A stretch of 64,000 bases of DNA from DASXHD01 sp036488725 (GTDB taxonomy: Bacteria > Myxococcota_A > Polyangia > Polyangiales > Polyangiaceae): positions 62,001 through 126,000 of the forward strand of contig DASXHD010000051.1 of the NCBI GenBank assembly GCA_036488725.1, in the 5' to 3' direction. The position numbers and the translations under genes are program-made. The notes under the pieces are model-generated. The model saw only the letters and a list, made by a program, of their open reading frames with translations, was not told the DNA's origin and searched no databases. Positions 27,347 to 37,678 of this stretch are shown in pieces. Position 1 is the stretch's first letter, and every line of letters starts with the position of its first letter.

Positions 27347-28726
27347 ATGCGAGCCGATTGGGTTTCGAAGCGCACGGGTTCGTGCAAGACGCAAATGCAC
27401 TACGCGCGCGCCGGCGCGATCACCGAAGAGATCGCGTACGTCGCCAAGAGGGAAAACGTGGCGCCCGAGCTCGTTCGCGACGAGGTCGCGCGCGGGCGCT
27501 GCGTCATCCCGGCGAACGTGAATCACCACGGGCTCGAGCCGATGGGCATCGGCGTCGCGCTCGGCTGCAAGGTGAACGCGAACATCGGCAACAGCCAAGT
27601 CACGAGCGACGTCGAGGGCGAGCTTCGCAAGCTCGCCGTCTCGATGAAGTACGGCGCCGACACGGTGATGGACCTCTCGACCGGCGGCGAGATCGACATG
27701 ATTCGCCAAGCGATCCTCGCGAAGTCGACGGTGCCGATCGGGACGGTGCCGATTTATCAGGTGCTCAAAGAGCGAAAGCGCGTGGAGGACATTCGCGCCG
27801 ACGACATGATCGACATGCTCGAGCATCAGGCGAAGCAGGGCGTCGACTACTTCACGATTCACGCTGGCGTGCTCGTTCAATATTTGCCGCTCGTGAAAGA
27901 TCGCATCACCGGGATCGTCTCGCGCGGCGGGTCGATCATGGCGCAGTGGATGCTCGAGAAGCACCAGCAGAACCCGTTTTTCACGCACTGGGACAAGGTG
28001 CTCGAGATTTGCGCGAAGTACGACGTCACGATCAGCGCGGGCGACGGGCTCCGGCCGGGATGCTTGCATGATGCAAGCGACGAGGCGCAGTTCGCGGAGC
28101 TAAAAACGCTCGGCGAGCTCACCAAGCGCGCGTGGGAAAAAGACGTGCAGGTGATGATCGAAGGGCCGGGGCACGTGCCGTTCGATCAGATCGCGATGAA
28201 CGTCCAAAAAGAAATGGAGATGTGTCACGAGGCGCCGTTCTACGTGCTCGGGCCGCTCGTGACCGACATCGCGCCGGGCTACGACCACATCACGAGCGCG
28301 ATCGGCGCGACGATGGCGGGGTTCGCGGGCGCGGCGATGCTTTGCTACGTGACGCCGAAGGAGCACCTCGGGCTGCCCGACGAGGACGACGTGCGGCAGG
28401 GGCTCATCGCGTACAAGATCGCGGCGCACGCGGCGGACGTCGCGCGGCATCGCAAAGGCGCGCGCGATCGCGACGATGCGCTCAGCCGCGCGCGGTACGC
28501 GTTCGACTGGAAAGAGCAATTCAGGCTCTCGCTCGACCCCGAGACGGCTCAGTCGATGCACGACGAGACGCTGCCGGACGAGTACTTCAAGGGCGCCGAG
28601 TTTTGCTCGATGTGCGGGCCGAAGTTTTGCTCGATGCACATCAATCGCGCGGTGCAAGAGTTCAACGAGAAGCTCGAGGCCGATCGCAAAGCCGGCAAGC
28701 GCACGCTCGATTTGTTCCAGGCGTGA
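27347..28726 (+). CDS. thiC: Phosphomethylpyrimidine synthase ThiC
   Basis: This radical-SAM enzyme converts aminoimidazole ribotide to HMP-phosphate for thiamine. Typical blocks are GCKVNANIGNSQ, YGADTVMDLSTGG, EGPGHVPFDQI, and the C-terminal iron-sulfur motif CSMCGPKFC at 420-428 (Cys420, 423, 428). At 459 aa it is the short form lacking the N-terminal extension of the enterobacterial enzyme. No other thi genes are nearby. I looked upstream of this gene and of the preceding one for TPP riboswitch motifs and found none, so thiamine control is not evident. Confidence 0.
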   Translation: MRADWVSKRTGSCKTQMHYARAGAITEEIAYVAKRENVAPELVRDEVARGRCVIPANVNHHGLEPMGIGVALGCKVNANIGNSQVTSDVEGELRKLAVSMKYGADTVMDLSTGGEIDMIRQAILAKSTVPIGTVPIYQVLKERKRVEDIRADDMIDMLEHQAKQGVDYFTIHAGVLVQYLPLVKDRITGIVSRGGSIMAQWMLEKHQQNPFFTHWDKVLEICAKYDVTISAGDGLRPGCLHDASDEAQFAELKTLGELTKRAWEKDVQVMIEGPGHVPFDQIAMNVQKEMEMCHEAPFYVLGPLVTDIAPGYDHITSAIGATMAGFAGAAMLCYVTPKEHLGLPDEDDVRQGLIAYKIAAHAADVARHRKGARDRDDALSRARYAFDWKEQFRLSLDPETAQSMHDETLPDEYFKGAEFCSMCGPKFCSMHINRAVQEFNEKLEADRKAGKRTLDLFQA

Positions 28727-29286
28727 AGCGCTGGGCGTTGCTGGCGTTACTTGCAGGATGCAAGTGCTCGAGCGGCGCGACGGCCGACGCGGGGGCGCCG
28801 GTTTGGCTCGAGGCGGGGGCCGACGTGAGCGTCGCGCGAGCGCCCGACGTCGAGGAGCTATGGACGCAGGCCGCGGACGCGGGTGACGACGAGCTCGAGC
28901 GGCTCGCGCTCGTCGAAGGGACGGCGGGCCTCGAGGAGCGCGCGGCGTCACCGGGCTATCGCGTGACGGCGATTCGAGCGATGGCGTTCACCCCGAGTTT
29001 TTCGGCGTTTCCGACGCTCGGGGCGGCGGCCGCCCACGGCAGCGAGGACGAGGCGAAGGCGGCTGTCGACGCAGCGGACGCGATCGCGGCGCGAAAACGC
29101 GAGCAAGTCGATCCCGAGGACGACGATGAGCTCGCCGCGGGTTGTGCGTCGCTTCTCGCCGCGGCGAAAGACACGACGCGCCCGCGGCCCGTTCGCATCG
29201 GCGCGGTGCGCGCGCTTCGCATGTTGAGTGACCGAACGGCGTGCGTGAAGTCGGACGCGATTCCGACCGACGTCGACGTGAAGTAA
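28723..29286 (+). CDS. Helical lipoprotein coupled to thiC
   Basis: A 187-residue lipoprotein starting at GTG 28723, whose TG is shared with the thiC stop (GTGA). The signal VKRWALLALLAGC has a perfect LAGC lipobox (Cys13). The rest is helical and acidic (ELWTQAADAGDDELERLALVEG, YRVTAIRAMAF...VRALRML) with a HEAT-like feel. Function unknown; coupling to thiC may be fortuitous. Confidence 0.
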   Translation: MKRWALLALLAGCKCSSGATADAGAPVWLEAGADVSVARAPDVEELWTQAADAGDDELERLALVEGTAGLEERAASPGYRVTAIRAMAFTPSFSAFPTLGAAAAHGSEDEAKAAVDAADAIAARKREQVDPEDDDELAAGCASLLAAAKDTTRPRPVRIGAVRALRMLSDRTACVKSDAIPTDVDVK

Positions 29287-29297
29287 GCTCGAGGGTG

Positions 29298-30365
29298 ATG
29301 GATAGCCCGTACGCGAGCGAGAGTTTTCTCGTGCAGCTCCTCGGCAAGGCGGTCGCCGCCAAAGCGAGCGACGTGCACCTCAAAGTGGGGCAGCCGCCCG
29401 GCGCGCGCGTGCGCGGCGACATCGTGTATTTCCGGTCCGAGCCGCTTCGACCGCAAGACACCGAAGCGGTCGCGCGCATTTTGGTGAAGCGCGCGGAGGT
29501 GCGCGACCACCTCGAGACGCTTCTCGAGCACGACACGGCGTACGAAGCCGCGGGCGTCGGGCGCTTCCGCGTGAACGTGTATCGGCAGAAGGGGACGCTC
29601 GCGATCGTGATGCGCGCGATTCCGCTGCAGGTCCCCTCGTTCGAAGAGCTCGGGGCGCCGGGCGCGGCGCAGTACCTCGCCGAGCGCGATCGCGGTTTGG
29701 TGCTCGTCGTCGGCGCTGCGGGAAACGGCAAGAGCTCGACGCTCGCCGCGATGATCGCGCACCTCAATCACACGCAGCCGCTCCACGTGGTCACCATCGA
29801 AGACCCGATCGAGTTTCTCCACACCGACGACAAGTCGAGCATCAGCCAGCGCGAGATCGGGATCGACACGAGCACGTTCGCCGACGCGCTCCGCGCGGCC
29901 CTGCGACAAGACCCGGACGTGATCTTGGTCGGCGAGATCCGCGACGAGGTCACCATGGACATCGCGCTGAAAGCAGCCGAAACCGGGCACCTCGTGCTCT
30001 CGACGCTCCACACGCCCGACGTGACGCGCACGGTGGGGCGCATGCTCTCGCTCGCGCCGAAGGGGCAGCCCGGATCGGCCGACGAGCTCCGCGAGCGCAT
30101 CGGCGATTCGCTTCAAGGCATCATCGCCCAGCGGCTCTTGCCCAAGCGCGACGGGACGGGGCTCGTGCTCGCCGCCGAAGTGCTCGTCGCGACCGGCACG
30201 GTGCGCGAATCGATCAAGCGACCCGAGAGCAACCCGGCGATGAAAGAGCTGATGGAGAAGGGCGTGCATCCCTATGGGATGCAGACGTTCGAAATGCACT
30301 TGAAGCAGCTCGTCGCGCAGGGCCTGCTCGACAAAGAGCTCGCGAAGGCAGCGGCCGGATTCTGA
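29298..30365 (+). CDS. PilT/PilU-family type IV pilus ATPase
   Basis: A 355-residue secretion-type ATPase. It has the N-terminal ASDVHLKVG (23-31), Walker A GAAGNGKSS (139-147), Asp box VTIEDPIEFLH, Walker B DVILVGEIRD, and His box TGHLVLSTLHT. PilT-like retraction ATPases power twitching (social) motility at the inner-membrane base. The Walker A motif departs from the GATGSGKST of classical PilT (A for T and N for S), so it is probably a PilU-like or accessory paralogue. No pil genes are adjacent. The ATG at 29298 is 11 bp after the preceding stop. Confidence 0.
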   Translation: MDSPYASESFLVQLLGKAVAAKASDVHLKVGQPPGARVRGDIVYFRSEPLRPQDTEAVARILVKRAEVRDHLETLLEHDTAYEAAGVGRFRVNVYRQKGTLAIVMRAIPLQVPSFEELGAPGAAQYLAERDRGLVLVVGAAGNGKSSTLAAMIAHLNHTQPLHVVTIEDPIEFLHTDDKSSISQREIGIDTSTFADALRAALRQDPDVILVGEIRDEVTMDIALKAAETGHLVLSTLHTPDVTRTVGRMLSLAPKGQPGSADELRERIGDSLQGIIAQRLLPKRDGTGLVLAAEVLVATGTVRESIKRPESNPAMKELMEKGVHPYGMQTFEMHLKQLVAQGLLDKELAKAAAGF

Positions 30366-30368
30366 CGC

Positions 30369-30878
30369 TCACTTCGCGGTGAGCGCGCAGTGTCCGCTGC
30401 GGCAGACGGCGCGCACCGCGGGCTGCGCGCATCCGATCGGCGGGCACATCGGCGCGGGCGAGCCTGCGCACGCTGCCCTGAATTGTTTTTCCCACGCGGC
30501 GCCGGCGGCGCGCTGCGTGCAGCCCGGACAGCACGCGTAGGTGCGCGGCGGATCGTCTTCGACTTCGTCGCTCGTGACGACGCAATCGGCGTCGACGTGG
30601 CAGGAGGTCTCGAGCTTGGGCAGCGTGCGCGAGGGCGCCGTGCGGCCCTGGGGGAGCGGCGCGATTTCGAGCTCGGTCCATTTGCCGGAGCTGCAGTGGA
30701 GCTCGTGCGACCAACCGGAGCCGACCGGCGCGGGCGCGCACGTCGTGCCCTCGCGCGAGCAGGCGCCGCCGAGCGGGCCGCACGCGGTCGTGGCGCCGTC
30801 GTCGGCCGACACGCGAGTCGTCGGAGGTTGCGAGCGCGAGCACGCCACGAGCGCGACGACGAAAAAAGCGGCTCTCAC
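30369..30878 (-). CDS. Cys-rich lipoprotein with GTG start
   Basis: A 169-residue lipoprotein beginning at GTG 30878 (VRAAFFVVALVAC, Cys13, LVAC lipobox). That GTG overlaps the stop of the upstream YciB-like gene (GTGA), so the pair is coupled. The mature part contains Cys-rich segments (CGPLGGACSREGTTC, CHVDADCVVTSDE, CCPGCTQ, CQSGHC-like CRSGHC) resembling small disulfide knots. Function unknown. Its end is 3 bp from the convergent PilT-like gene. Confidence 0.
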   Translation of the reverse strand: MRAAFFVVALVACSRSQPPTTRVSADDGATTACGPLGGACSREGTTCAPAPVGSGWSHELHCSSGKWTELEIAPLPQGRTAPSRTLPKLETSCHVDADCVVTSDEVEDDPPRTYACCPGCTQRAAGAAWEKQFRAACAGSPAPMCPPIGCAQPAVRAVCRSGHCALTAK

Positions 30879-31477
30879 GCGAGCGCTCTTTTTCTTCGGA
30901 CCAGCCGGCGCACGCCCATCTCGCCGATGATGAGAACGCCGAACGAAACGGGCCCGGCGACGCTGCGCACGGCGAGAGCTTGGTCGATGCTGAGGTGATA
31001 GGCCATCCACACGTACGCGCTCGCGCGCATGAAGAAGAAGATGCCCCAGACGATCGTGAGCGTGCGCAGATATCGGATGCGTCTCTCGGTGAACGGCTCG
31101 GGGCTTTGCTTTTGGGCGAGCTCGACGATCAGCGGACGCCCGACCGCGACCGTCCCGAGGAAGAACAGACCGGTCACCACGTTGCCGAGCGCAGGCTCGA
31201 TCTTCACGAAGAAGCCGGTCTGGTATTTCAAATCGAGGACGCCGAAGACGGCGACCGACGCGGCGACATAGGCGGTGAAGGGCGATATTTTTTTGTCGCG
31301 GGAGATCTGCAGGCCGACCAGGATTGCCCCGGTCACGATGCTCGAGATGATCGCGGCGAGCAGGCTGACGGCGTGCTCGAGGGCGACGAACACGATGAGC
31401 GGCCCGAACGATTCGAGAACGAATCGCACGACCCCTGCGCGCGACGGCTTCGTCGCTTTTGCGGCTGCCTCATCCAT
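30875..31477 (-). CDS. YciB/intracellular septation protein A-like membrane protein
   Basis: The 200-residue polytopic protein resembles YciB (IspZ/ISP-A) of the inner membrane: SFGPLIVFVALEHA near the N-terminus, then FFVKIEPALGNVVTGLFFLG, VGRPLIVELAQKQ and LTIVWGIFFFMRASAYVWMAY, with about five helices. YciB influences cell envelope synthesis and septation in E. coli; function here is inferred by similarity only. ATG 31477 gives a short polar start (MDEAAAKATKPSRAG). The gene is divergent from a 5'-nucleotidase-like gene by 66 bp. Confidence 0.
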   Translation of the reverse strand: MDEAAAKATKPSRAGVVRFVLESFGPLIVFVALEHAVSLLAAIISSIVTGAILVGLQISRDKKISPFTAYVAASVAVFGVLDLKYQTGFFVKIEPALGNVVTGLFFLGTVAVGRPLIVELAQKQSPEPFTERRIRYLRTLTIVWGIFFFMRASAYVWMAYHLSIDQALAVRSVAGPVSFGVLIIGEMGVRRLVRRKRALA

Positions 31478-31543
31478 GAACGTGAATCGAGCGAAAACTT
31501 GCCGGTTCGTCGCGCCGCCGTCAAGATGTGATGGGACATCTCC

Positions 31544-33046
31544 GTGAAGTCGCTGCGGAAGCTCGGAAAAACGTTTGCCCTCGCCTTGGCGATCGGCTCG
31601 CCGAGCGTTGCCACCGACCGGCCGTCGCACGCCGACGTCAGCGTCGATCCGAACGCGGCGCGCGCGACGATCGTTCGCGGCACGTGCGAATCGGAGGGCG
31701 GCCTCGAACGATTCACGCTCGCGCACTTCAACGATCTCCAAGCGCGTTACGAAGATCTGCCGGGCGGTAAGAACCGCTACGGATTCGTCGCCGGATATCT
31801 GCGCAGCGTCAAAACCGATCAGCCGGCGACGCTCGTGCTCGACGCGGGCGACGATTACGAAAAGGGAAGCATCGCCGAGCTTCGCTCGCTCGGCGAGACG
31901 ACGCGGCGGATGGTGCAGGCGCTTCCCATCGACGTTCGCGTGATCGGCAATCACGATTTTGCCTACGGCGAAGCGGCTGTCTTGCGCGACGTGCAGCTCA
32001 GCGCGCACCCCGTGCTCGCGGCGAACGTGCACGACCGGCGCGGAGGCTCGCCGTTTCTGCCGTACGTCGCCGCGCGTGTCGGGTGCGTGCGCGTCGGCAT
32101 CATCGGACTCGTGACCGGGAGCTACGGCTCGGACGATCAGCCGACCGCCGACGGAAATTATTACGACGGCGCGCTCGTGCACGACGACGGCTACGTCCGC
32201 GTGCTGCGCGAACAAGCGGCCGCGCACCGCGGCGAGGTCGACGTGATGATCGCACTCACGCACCTCGGGCTCTACACGGATCTCGATCTCGCAGCGCAGG
32301 TCCCCGACGTCGACGTGATCATCGGCGGGCACACCGAGGACTTGCTCCCGAACGGGCAGCCGTACATCAAAAAAGACGGTCGTCTCGGCTGGGTGTTTCA
32401 GGCCGGGCACTACGGCGAGCACGTCGGACGGGCTGATTTCACGTTCGATTCGAGCTCGCACGCCCTGAAGCTCGCGAGCTACACGATGACCGACGTCGAT
32501 CAGACGCTACCGTACGCCGAGGACGTCGGGCGCACGGCGCACGCGCTCGTACGAACGTTCGCGCCGGACGCATTTCGGCCGATCGCGATCGCGCGCGACT
32601 CGATCAAGCAAGTCGAGATGCCCGACCTCGTGATGCGCGCGGTGCGCGATCGCTGGGCGGCCGACGCGCTCTTCCTCGGCAAGGACGCGTTTTGGTCGGG
32701 CCTGCCGAGCGGGCCGCTGACGCTCCAGCAGCTCTACGACGCCGTCCTCGTGCAGCGCGAGCCGAGCGGGACGCCGGGGTTCACGTCGCTCTACATCGTG
32801 ACGATGAGCGGCGCCGATTTGATCGAGCTCAGGCAGAAGTCGTTCAACGGCTACGCCACGATCCTTCCGGGAACGGTCGACCCGGCGCGGAGCTATCGCG
32901 TCGCGATCGACAAGCGCGCGCTCGAGCACCCATCGGCGGTCGCGAGCGGCGTCACGTTTCCGGAGAAGCGACGCTTCGGCGGCGAGCTCATCGACGTGCT
33001 CGACGCCTACGCGCGCGCCCGGACGGCGCGCGGGCTCACGCTTTAA
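31544..33046 (+). CDS. 5'-nucleotidase/UshA-family metallophosphoesterase
   Basis: The 500-residue exported phosphoesterase has an N-terminal signal-like stretch and the calcineurin-type metal motifs HFND (61-64), DAGDDYEKGS, GNHDF (135-139), THLG and GGHTED, plus a C-terminal 5'-nucleotidase-type domain (LTLQQLYDAVLVQREPSG). It probably hydrolyses nucleotides or nucleotide sugars in the periplasm. The start is GTG at 31544. Its TAA shares four bases (33043-33046) with the stop of the convergent response-regulator gene. Confidence 0.
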   Translation: MKSLRKLGKTFALALAIGSPSVATDRPSHADVSVDPNAARATIVRGTCESEGGLERFTLAHFNDLQARYEDLPGGKNRYGFVAGYLRSVKTDQPATLVLDAGDDYEKGSIAELRSLGETTRRMVQALPIDVRVIGNHDFAYGEAAVLRDVQLSAHPVLAANVHDRRGGSPFLPYVAARVGCVRVGIIGLVTGSYGSDDQPTADGNYYDGALVHDDGYVRVLREQAAAHRGEVDVMIALTHLGLYTDLDLAAQVPDVDVIIGGHTEDLLPNGQPYIKKDGRLGWVFQAGHYGEHVGRADFTFDSSSHALKLASYTMTDVDQTLPYAEDVGRTAHALVRTFAPDAFRPIAIARDSIKQVEMPDLVMRAVRDRWAADALFLGKDAFWSGLPSGPLTLQQLYDAVLVQREPSGTPGFTSLYIVTMSGADLIELRQKSFNGYATILPGTVDPARSYRVAIDKRALEHPSAVASGVTFPEKRRFGGELIDVLDAYARARTARGLTL

Positions 33047-33420
33047 TCTTCGAGCGCCCAGGCAACGACGCGATCGACTTCCTCGGGTTTCCGGAAGGTG
33101 GTGCGGTCGGAGACGCTGCGGTCCTCGCCGGTGAAGAGGGCGAGACGGAGGCGCGGGTTTCTGTCGACGAGGACGTTGGCGAGGGTCACGCCGTCGTCGC
33201 CGGTGCCGAGGTCGACGTCGACGATCGCGGCGGTGACCGCCTTGCAGTCGAGCGCGAGCGCGTCGCGCGCCGAGCTCGCGCAAACGACGGATGCGCCGCG
33301 TTGGGTGAGGCGCGCCGTCAACGCCGCGCGCGTCACTTCGGAGTCGTCGACGATCAAAACGATCCGGCTCTTCGCCACCGCAGCCTCCGCCGACCCCCGG
33401 ACCGCTTTCGAAGATAGCAT
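33043..33420 (-). CDS. Stand-alone response-regulator receiver
   Basis: The 125-residue protein is a single REC domain: acidic pair Asp25-Asp26 (VLIVDDSEVTR), phosphoacceptor Asp68 (AIVDVD) and a Lys near the end (FRKPE). No output domain follows, so it acts like CheY or an inhibitor by contact. The start at 33420 gives the tightest REC fit, but a later GTG (VAKSRIVLIV) is also possible. It is divergent from the MBL-fold gene with a palindrome between them. Confidence 0.
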   Translation of the reverse strand: MLSSKAVRGSAEAAVAKSRIVLIVDDSEVTRAALTARLTQRGASVVCASSARDALALDCKAVTAAIVDVDLGTGDDGVTLANVLVDRNPRLRLALFTGEDRSVSDRTTFRKPEEVDRVVAWALED

Positions 33421-33465
33421 CCGAATGGATCGCCGCGCGCACGATTTTGGATCGCGAAATGGGCT

Positions 33466-33481
33466 GATTTTCGCGGAAATC
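33466..33481. promoter_or_regulatory. Palindrome in divergent promoter region
   Basis: GATTTTCGCGGAAATC is near-palindromic (GATTT/AAATC arms around CGCG) and lies between a minus-strand receiver gene and a plus-strand MBL-fold gene. A partly matching copy is at 33443-33458. It could bind a dimeric regulator. No known consensus was matched. Confidence 0.
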
Positions 33482-33514
33482 GCGAGATCCCGGCTGGCAT
33501 CGCGCTCGCAATGC

Positions 33515-34337
33515 ATGGAGGGCATGAACATTCGTTTTTGGGGCGTGCGCGGGAGCATCGCTTCGCCGGGACCCGAAACGGCGAGCGTCGGCGGTAACAC
33601 GAGCTGCGTCGAGGTGCGCTGTGGCGAGCGGCGCATCGTCCTCGACGCGGGCACGGGCCTGCGGAGCTTGGGCAACGCGCTCGCACGCGATCCTGCGAGC
33701 GATCTCACGCTGCTCTTGTCGCACTTTCATTGGGATCACATTCAAGGTCTGCCGTTCTTCGTGCCCGCGTATTTGCCGCAGACCAAGCTGACCGTCGTCG
33801 GCGCGGGCGGCGATCGCTTTTCGTTGCGCGACAAGCTCAGCCGGCAGATGACCGAGCCGCACTTTCCGGTGCAGCTCGACGATTTGTCCGCGCAGATGAC
33901 GTTTCGCGAGGCGTGCGCGGGGCAAACGTTCGATCTCGACGGCGGCATCGTCGTCAAAGTCGCGCGGCTCAATCATCCCGGCGGCGTCTTCGCGTATCGC
34001 ATCGAGCACGCGGGGCGCGCGCTCGTCTACGCGACCGACACCGAGCACTACGCGTGCGTCGACCCGGCGCTGAAAAAGCTCGCGGAGGGTGCCGACGTTT
34101 TGATCTACGACGCGCAGTACACGCCCGACGAATACCAAGGCAAAGTCGGGTGGGGTCATTCGACGTACGTCGCGGGCGCCGAGGTCGCGCGCGCGGCCGG
34201 CGTGGGCAAGCTCGTTTTGTTTCATCACGACCCGATGCGGACCGACGAAGGCGTCGCGGCGATCGAGGACGCAGCGCGCGCGCTTTTTCCGAGCACGGTC
34301 GCCGCGCGCGAAGGGCTCGTGCTCGCGATGGGAGACG

Positions 34338-34366
<29 letters not shown>
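33515..34366 (+). CDS. MBL-fold metal-dependent hydrolase
   Basis: This 283-residue soluble enzyme (or 280 from ATG 33524) has the metallo-beta-lactamase signature SHFHWDHIQGL, further metal-binding LNHPGGVFAYR, DTEHY and HSTYV, and an N-terminal RFWGVRGSIASPG stretch typical of the RNase Z/PqqB-like branch. The substrate is unknown. The gene's 3' end overlaps the sigma-54 activator by 29 bp, so they are co-expressed. A GGAGGG run sits just before the second ATG, too close to serve it, so the first ATG is preferred. Confidence 0.
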
Positions 34367-35848
<1,482 letters not shown>

Positions 35849-35852
<4 letters not shown>

Positions 35853-36215
35853 GGGCAGTACGCGCTCGTGAAAGCGATCTCGTTGATCGCGACCCAGACG
35901 CGTTGCCGGTGACGTCGATGCGGATGCCGTCGTAAGGCGCGCTCGGAATCGCGATGGTCGCGAGCGCGCTGCCGGCTTGCTGCGCCGTCTGCGACGATTG
36001 CGCGACTTGCGTCGCGGTCGTGCCTTCGATGCCGTCGATCGTGTACGCCTCGCTCCTCGTCGGAAGCGCGCTCACGTAGAGACGAACGCCGTCGATCGAC
36101 GTCGCCGAGGGGAAGCTCACGGTGATCGAGCCGTCGAAGCCGCCGCATCGTCGCCGACCAAGATTCCGCTGTTCGCGCAGCCGGCGGAGAGCAGGATCGC
36201 GACGCCGAAGCGCAT
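35849..36215 (-). pseudogene. Lipoprotein gene with discoidin-like domain, two frameshifts
   Basis: Three frames join to one plausible protein: MRFGVAILLSAGC (lipobox, frame 1, from ATG 36215), then GFDGSITVSFPSATSIDGVRLYV...PSAPYDGIRIDVTGNAS (frame 2) and WVAINEIAFTSAYCP-stop (frame 3). The shifts fall near 36142 and 35896, and each is repaired by adding one base: GCG-GC-GGC gains one, and GCG-TC-TGG gains one. The pieces read as a discoidin (F5/8 type C)-like domain. It is either a recent pseudogene or two single-base assembly errors. Confidence 0.
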
Positions 36216-36260
36216 GAGGGCATCGTAGCACTCGGACCTTTTCTGCTAAGGTCGCGAGCG

Positions 36261-37208
36261 ATGTTCTCCCGCGAAGAAGTCATCGCCCTCTACGACATGC
36301 CCCTCTTGCCGCTCGTCGATCGCGCGCGGCGCGTGCACCTCGAGCACCACGAAGAAAACGAAGTGCAGCTCTGCACGCTGCTCTCGGTGAAGACCGGCGG
36401 CTGCCAAGAAGACTGCGGTTACTGCTCGCAGTCGTCGCATCACGAGACGCACGTGGAGCCCGAAAAAATGCTCGACGTGAACGCGGTCATCGCGAGCGCG
36501 CGCCGCGCCAAAGCCGCGGGCTCGACGCGTTTTTGCATGGGCTGGGCGTGGCGCGAGGTGAAAGACGGACCGGCATTCGATCGCGTGCTCGAGATGGTGC
36601 GCGGCGTGAAAGACGTCGGCCTCGAAGCGTGCGTGACCGCCGGCATGCTTACGACCGAGCAGGCCAAGAAGCTGAAAGAGGCGGGCCTCGACGCGTACAA
36701 CCACAACCTCGACACGAGCCGCGAGCACTACAAGTCGATCGTGAAGACGCGCACGTACGACGATCGTCTTCGCACCCTCGGCGCCGTGCGCGAAGCGGGC
36801 ATCACCGTGTGCTCGGGCGGCATCATCGGCATGGGCGAGAGCAAGGTCGATCGCTGCGAGATGCTCCGCACGCTCGCGAACCTCGAGCCGCAGCCGGAGA
36901 GCGTGCCGATCAACGCGCTCGTTCCGGTCGAAGGGACGCCGCTCGCGCACATGCCGCCGGTCGACCCGCTCGACATGGTGCGGATGATCGCCGTCGCGCG
37001 CATTTTGATGCCGCGATGCCGCGTGCGGCTCTCGGCGGGGCGCACCACGCTCTCGCGCGAGGCGCAGCTTCTATGCATGCTCGCCGGCGCCAACTCGATT
37101 TTCTACGGCGACACGCTGCTGACGACGCCGAATCCCGAAGAGCACGAAGACCTCGCGCTCATTCGCGACGCGGGGCTCTCGCCGATGCAGCCGCGCACGT
37201 CGCCATGA
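36261..37208 (+). CDS. bioB: Biotin synthase BioB
   Basis: This radical-SAM enzyme inserts sulfur into dethiobiotin. The CxxxCxxC cluster is Cys48, Cys52, Cys55 (CQEDCGYC); other blocks are TRFCMGWAWR, YNHNLDTS, SGGIIGMGE and GANSIFYGD. At 315 aa it is a normal length. It is alone among bio genes, but its stop overlaps the next lipoprotein (ATGA at 37205-37208). The start at 36261 follows a promoter-like gap after the frameshifted gene. Confidence 0.
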   Translation: MFSREEVIALYDMPLLPLVDRARRVHLEHHEENEVQLCTLLSVKTGGCQEDCGYCSQSSHHETHVEPEKMLDVNAVIASARRAKAAGSTRFCMGWAWREVKDGPAFDRVLEMVRGVKDVGLEACVTAGMLTTEQAKKLKEAGLDAYNHNLDTSREHYKSIVKTRTYDDRLRTLGAVREAGITVCSGGIIGMGESKVDRCEMLRTLANLEPQPESVPINALVPVEGTPLAHMPPVDPLDMVRMIAVARILMPRCRVRLSAGRTTLSREAQLLCMLAGANSIFYGDTLLTTPNPEEHEDLALIRDAGLSPMQPRTSP

Positions 37209-37678
37209 GGCGTGCGCTCGCACTCGCGATCCTCTTCGCGATCGCGTGCTCGCCGGAGCCGTCGGGGACGGTCGTCGAAATTCCGCCGCCCGCGACGCCG
37301 CCACCGCCGACCGTGACGGCGCAGGTCGTGCTTCCGCCGTCTTCGCCGCCCGTGGCGCTTCGATCCGGTGACGAGTGGATCGGCACGTACACGTGCGCGC
37401 AAGGCGAGACGGACCTCGCACTTCACGTGTCGCGCGTCTGGGGCGAGAACGTCGAAGCGGTGTTCGATTTTTCGCACGGCCCGTCGGGCGCGGCCGGCGC
37501 TTACGAGATGCGCGGAACCATCGGCCCAGGCGGCGAGGTGACGCTCGAGCCGGGGCCTTGGCTTCGTCACCCATCGGGATACGTCTCGGTCGGCATGCAC
37601 GGCACCGCGCGCGGGGGCGCGTTCAGCGGCCGCATCGAAAACTCGTCGTGTGGCGGCTTTTCGCTACGTCGACGCTAA
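37205..37678 (+). CDS. Lipoprotein coupled to bioB
   Basis: A 157-residue lipoprotein (MRRALALAILFAIAC, Cys15) with a Pro/Val linker and a C-terminal beta domain of the pattern EWIGTYTCAQGETDLALHVSRV...GRIENSSCGGFSLRRR, containing one Cys pair. It resembles small beta-sandwich domains found in many myxobacterial proteins. Its ATG lies within the bioB stop, so it is translationally linked. The stop shares four bases (37675-37678) with the convergent gene. Confidence 0.
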   Translation: MRRALALAILFAIACSPEPSGTVVEIPPPATPPPPTVTAQVVLPPSSPPVALRSGDEWIGTYTCAQGETDLALHVSRVWGENVEAVFDFSHGPSGAAGAYEMRGTIGPGGEVTLEPGPWLRHPSGYVSVGMHGTARGGAFSGRIENSSCGGFSLRRR

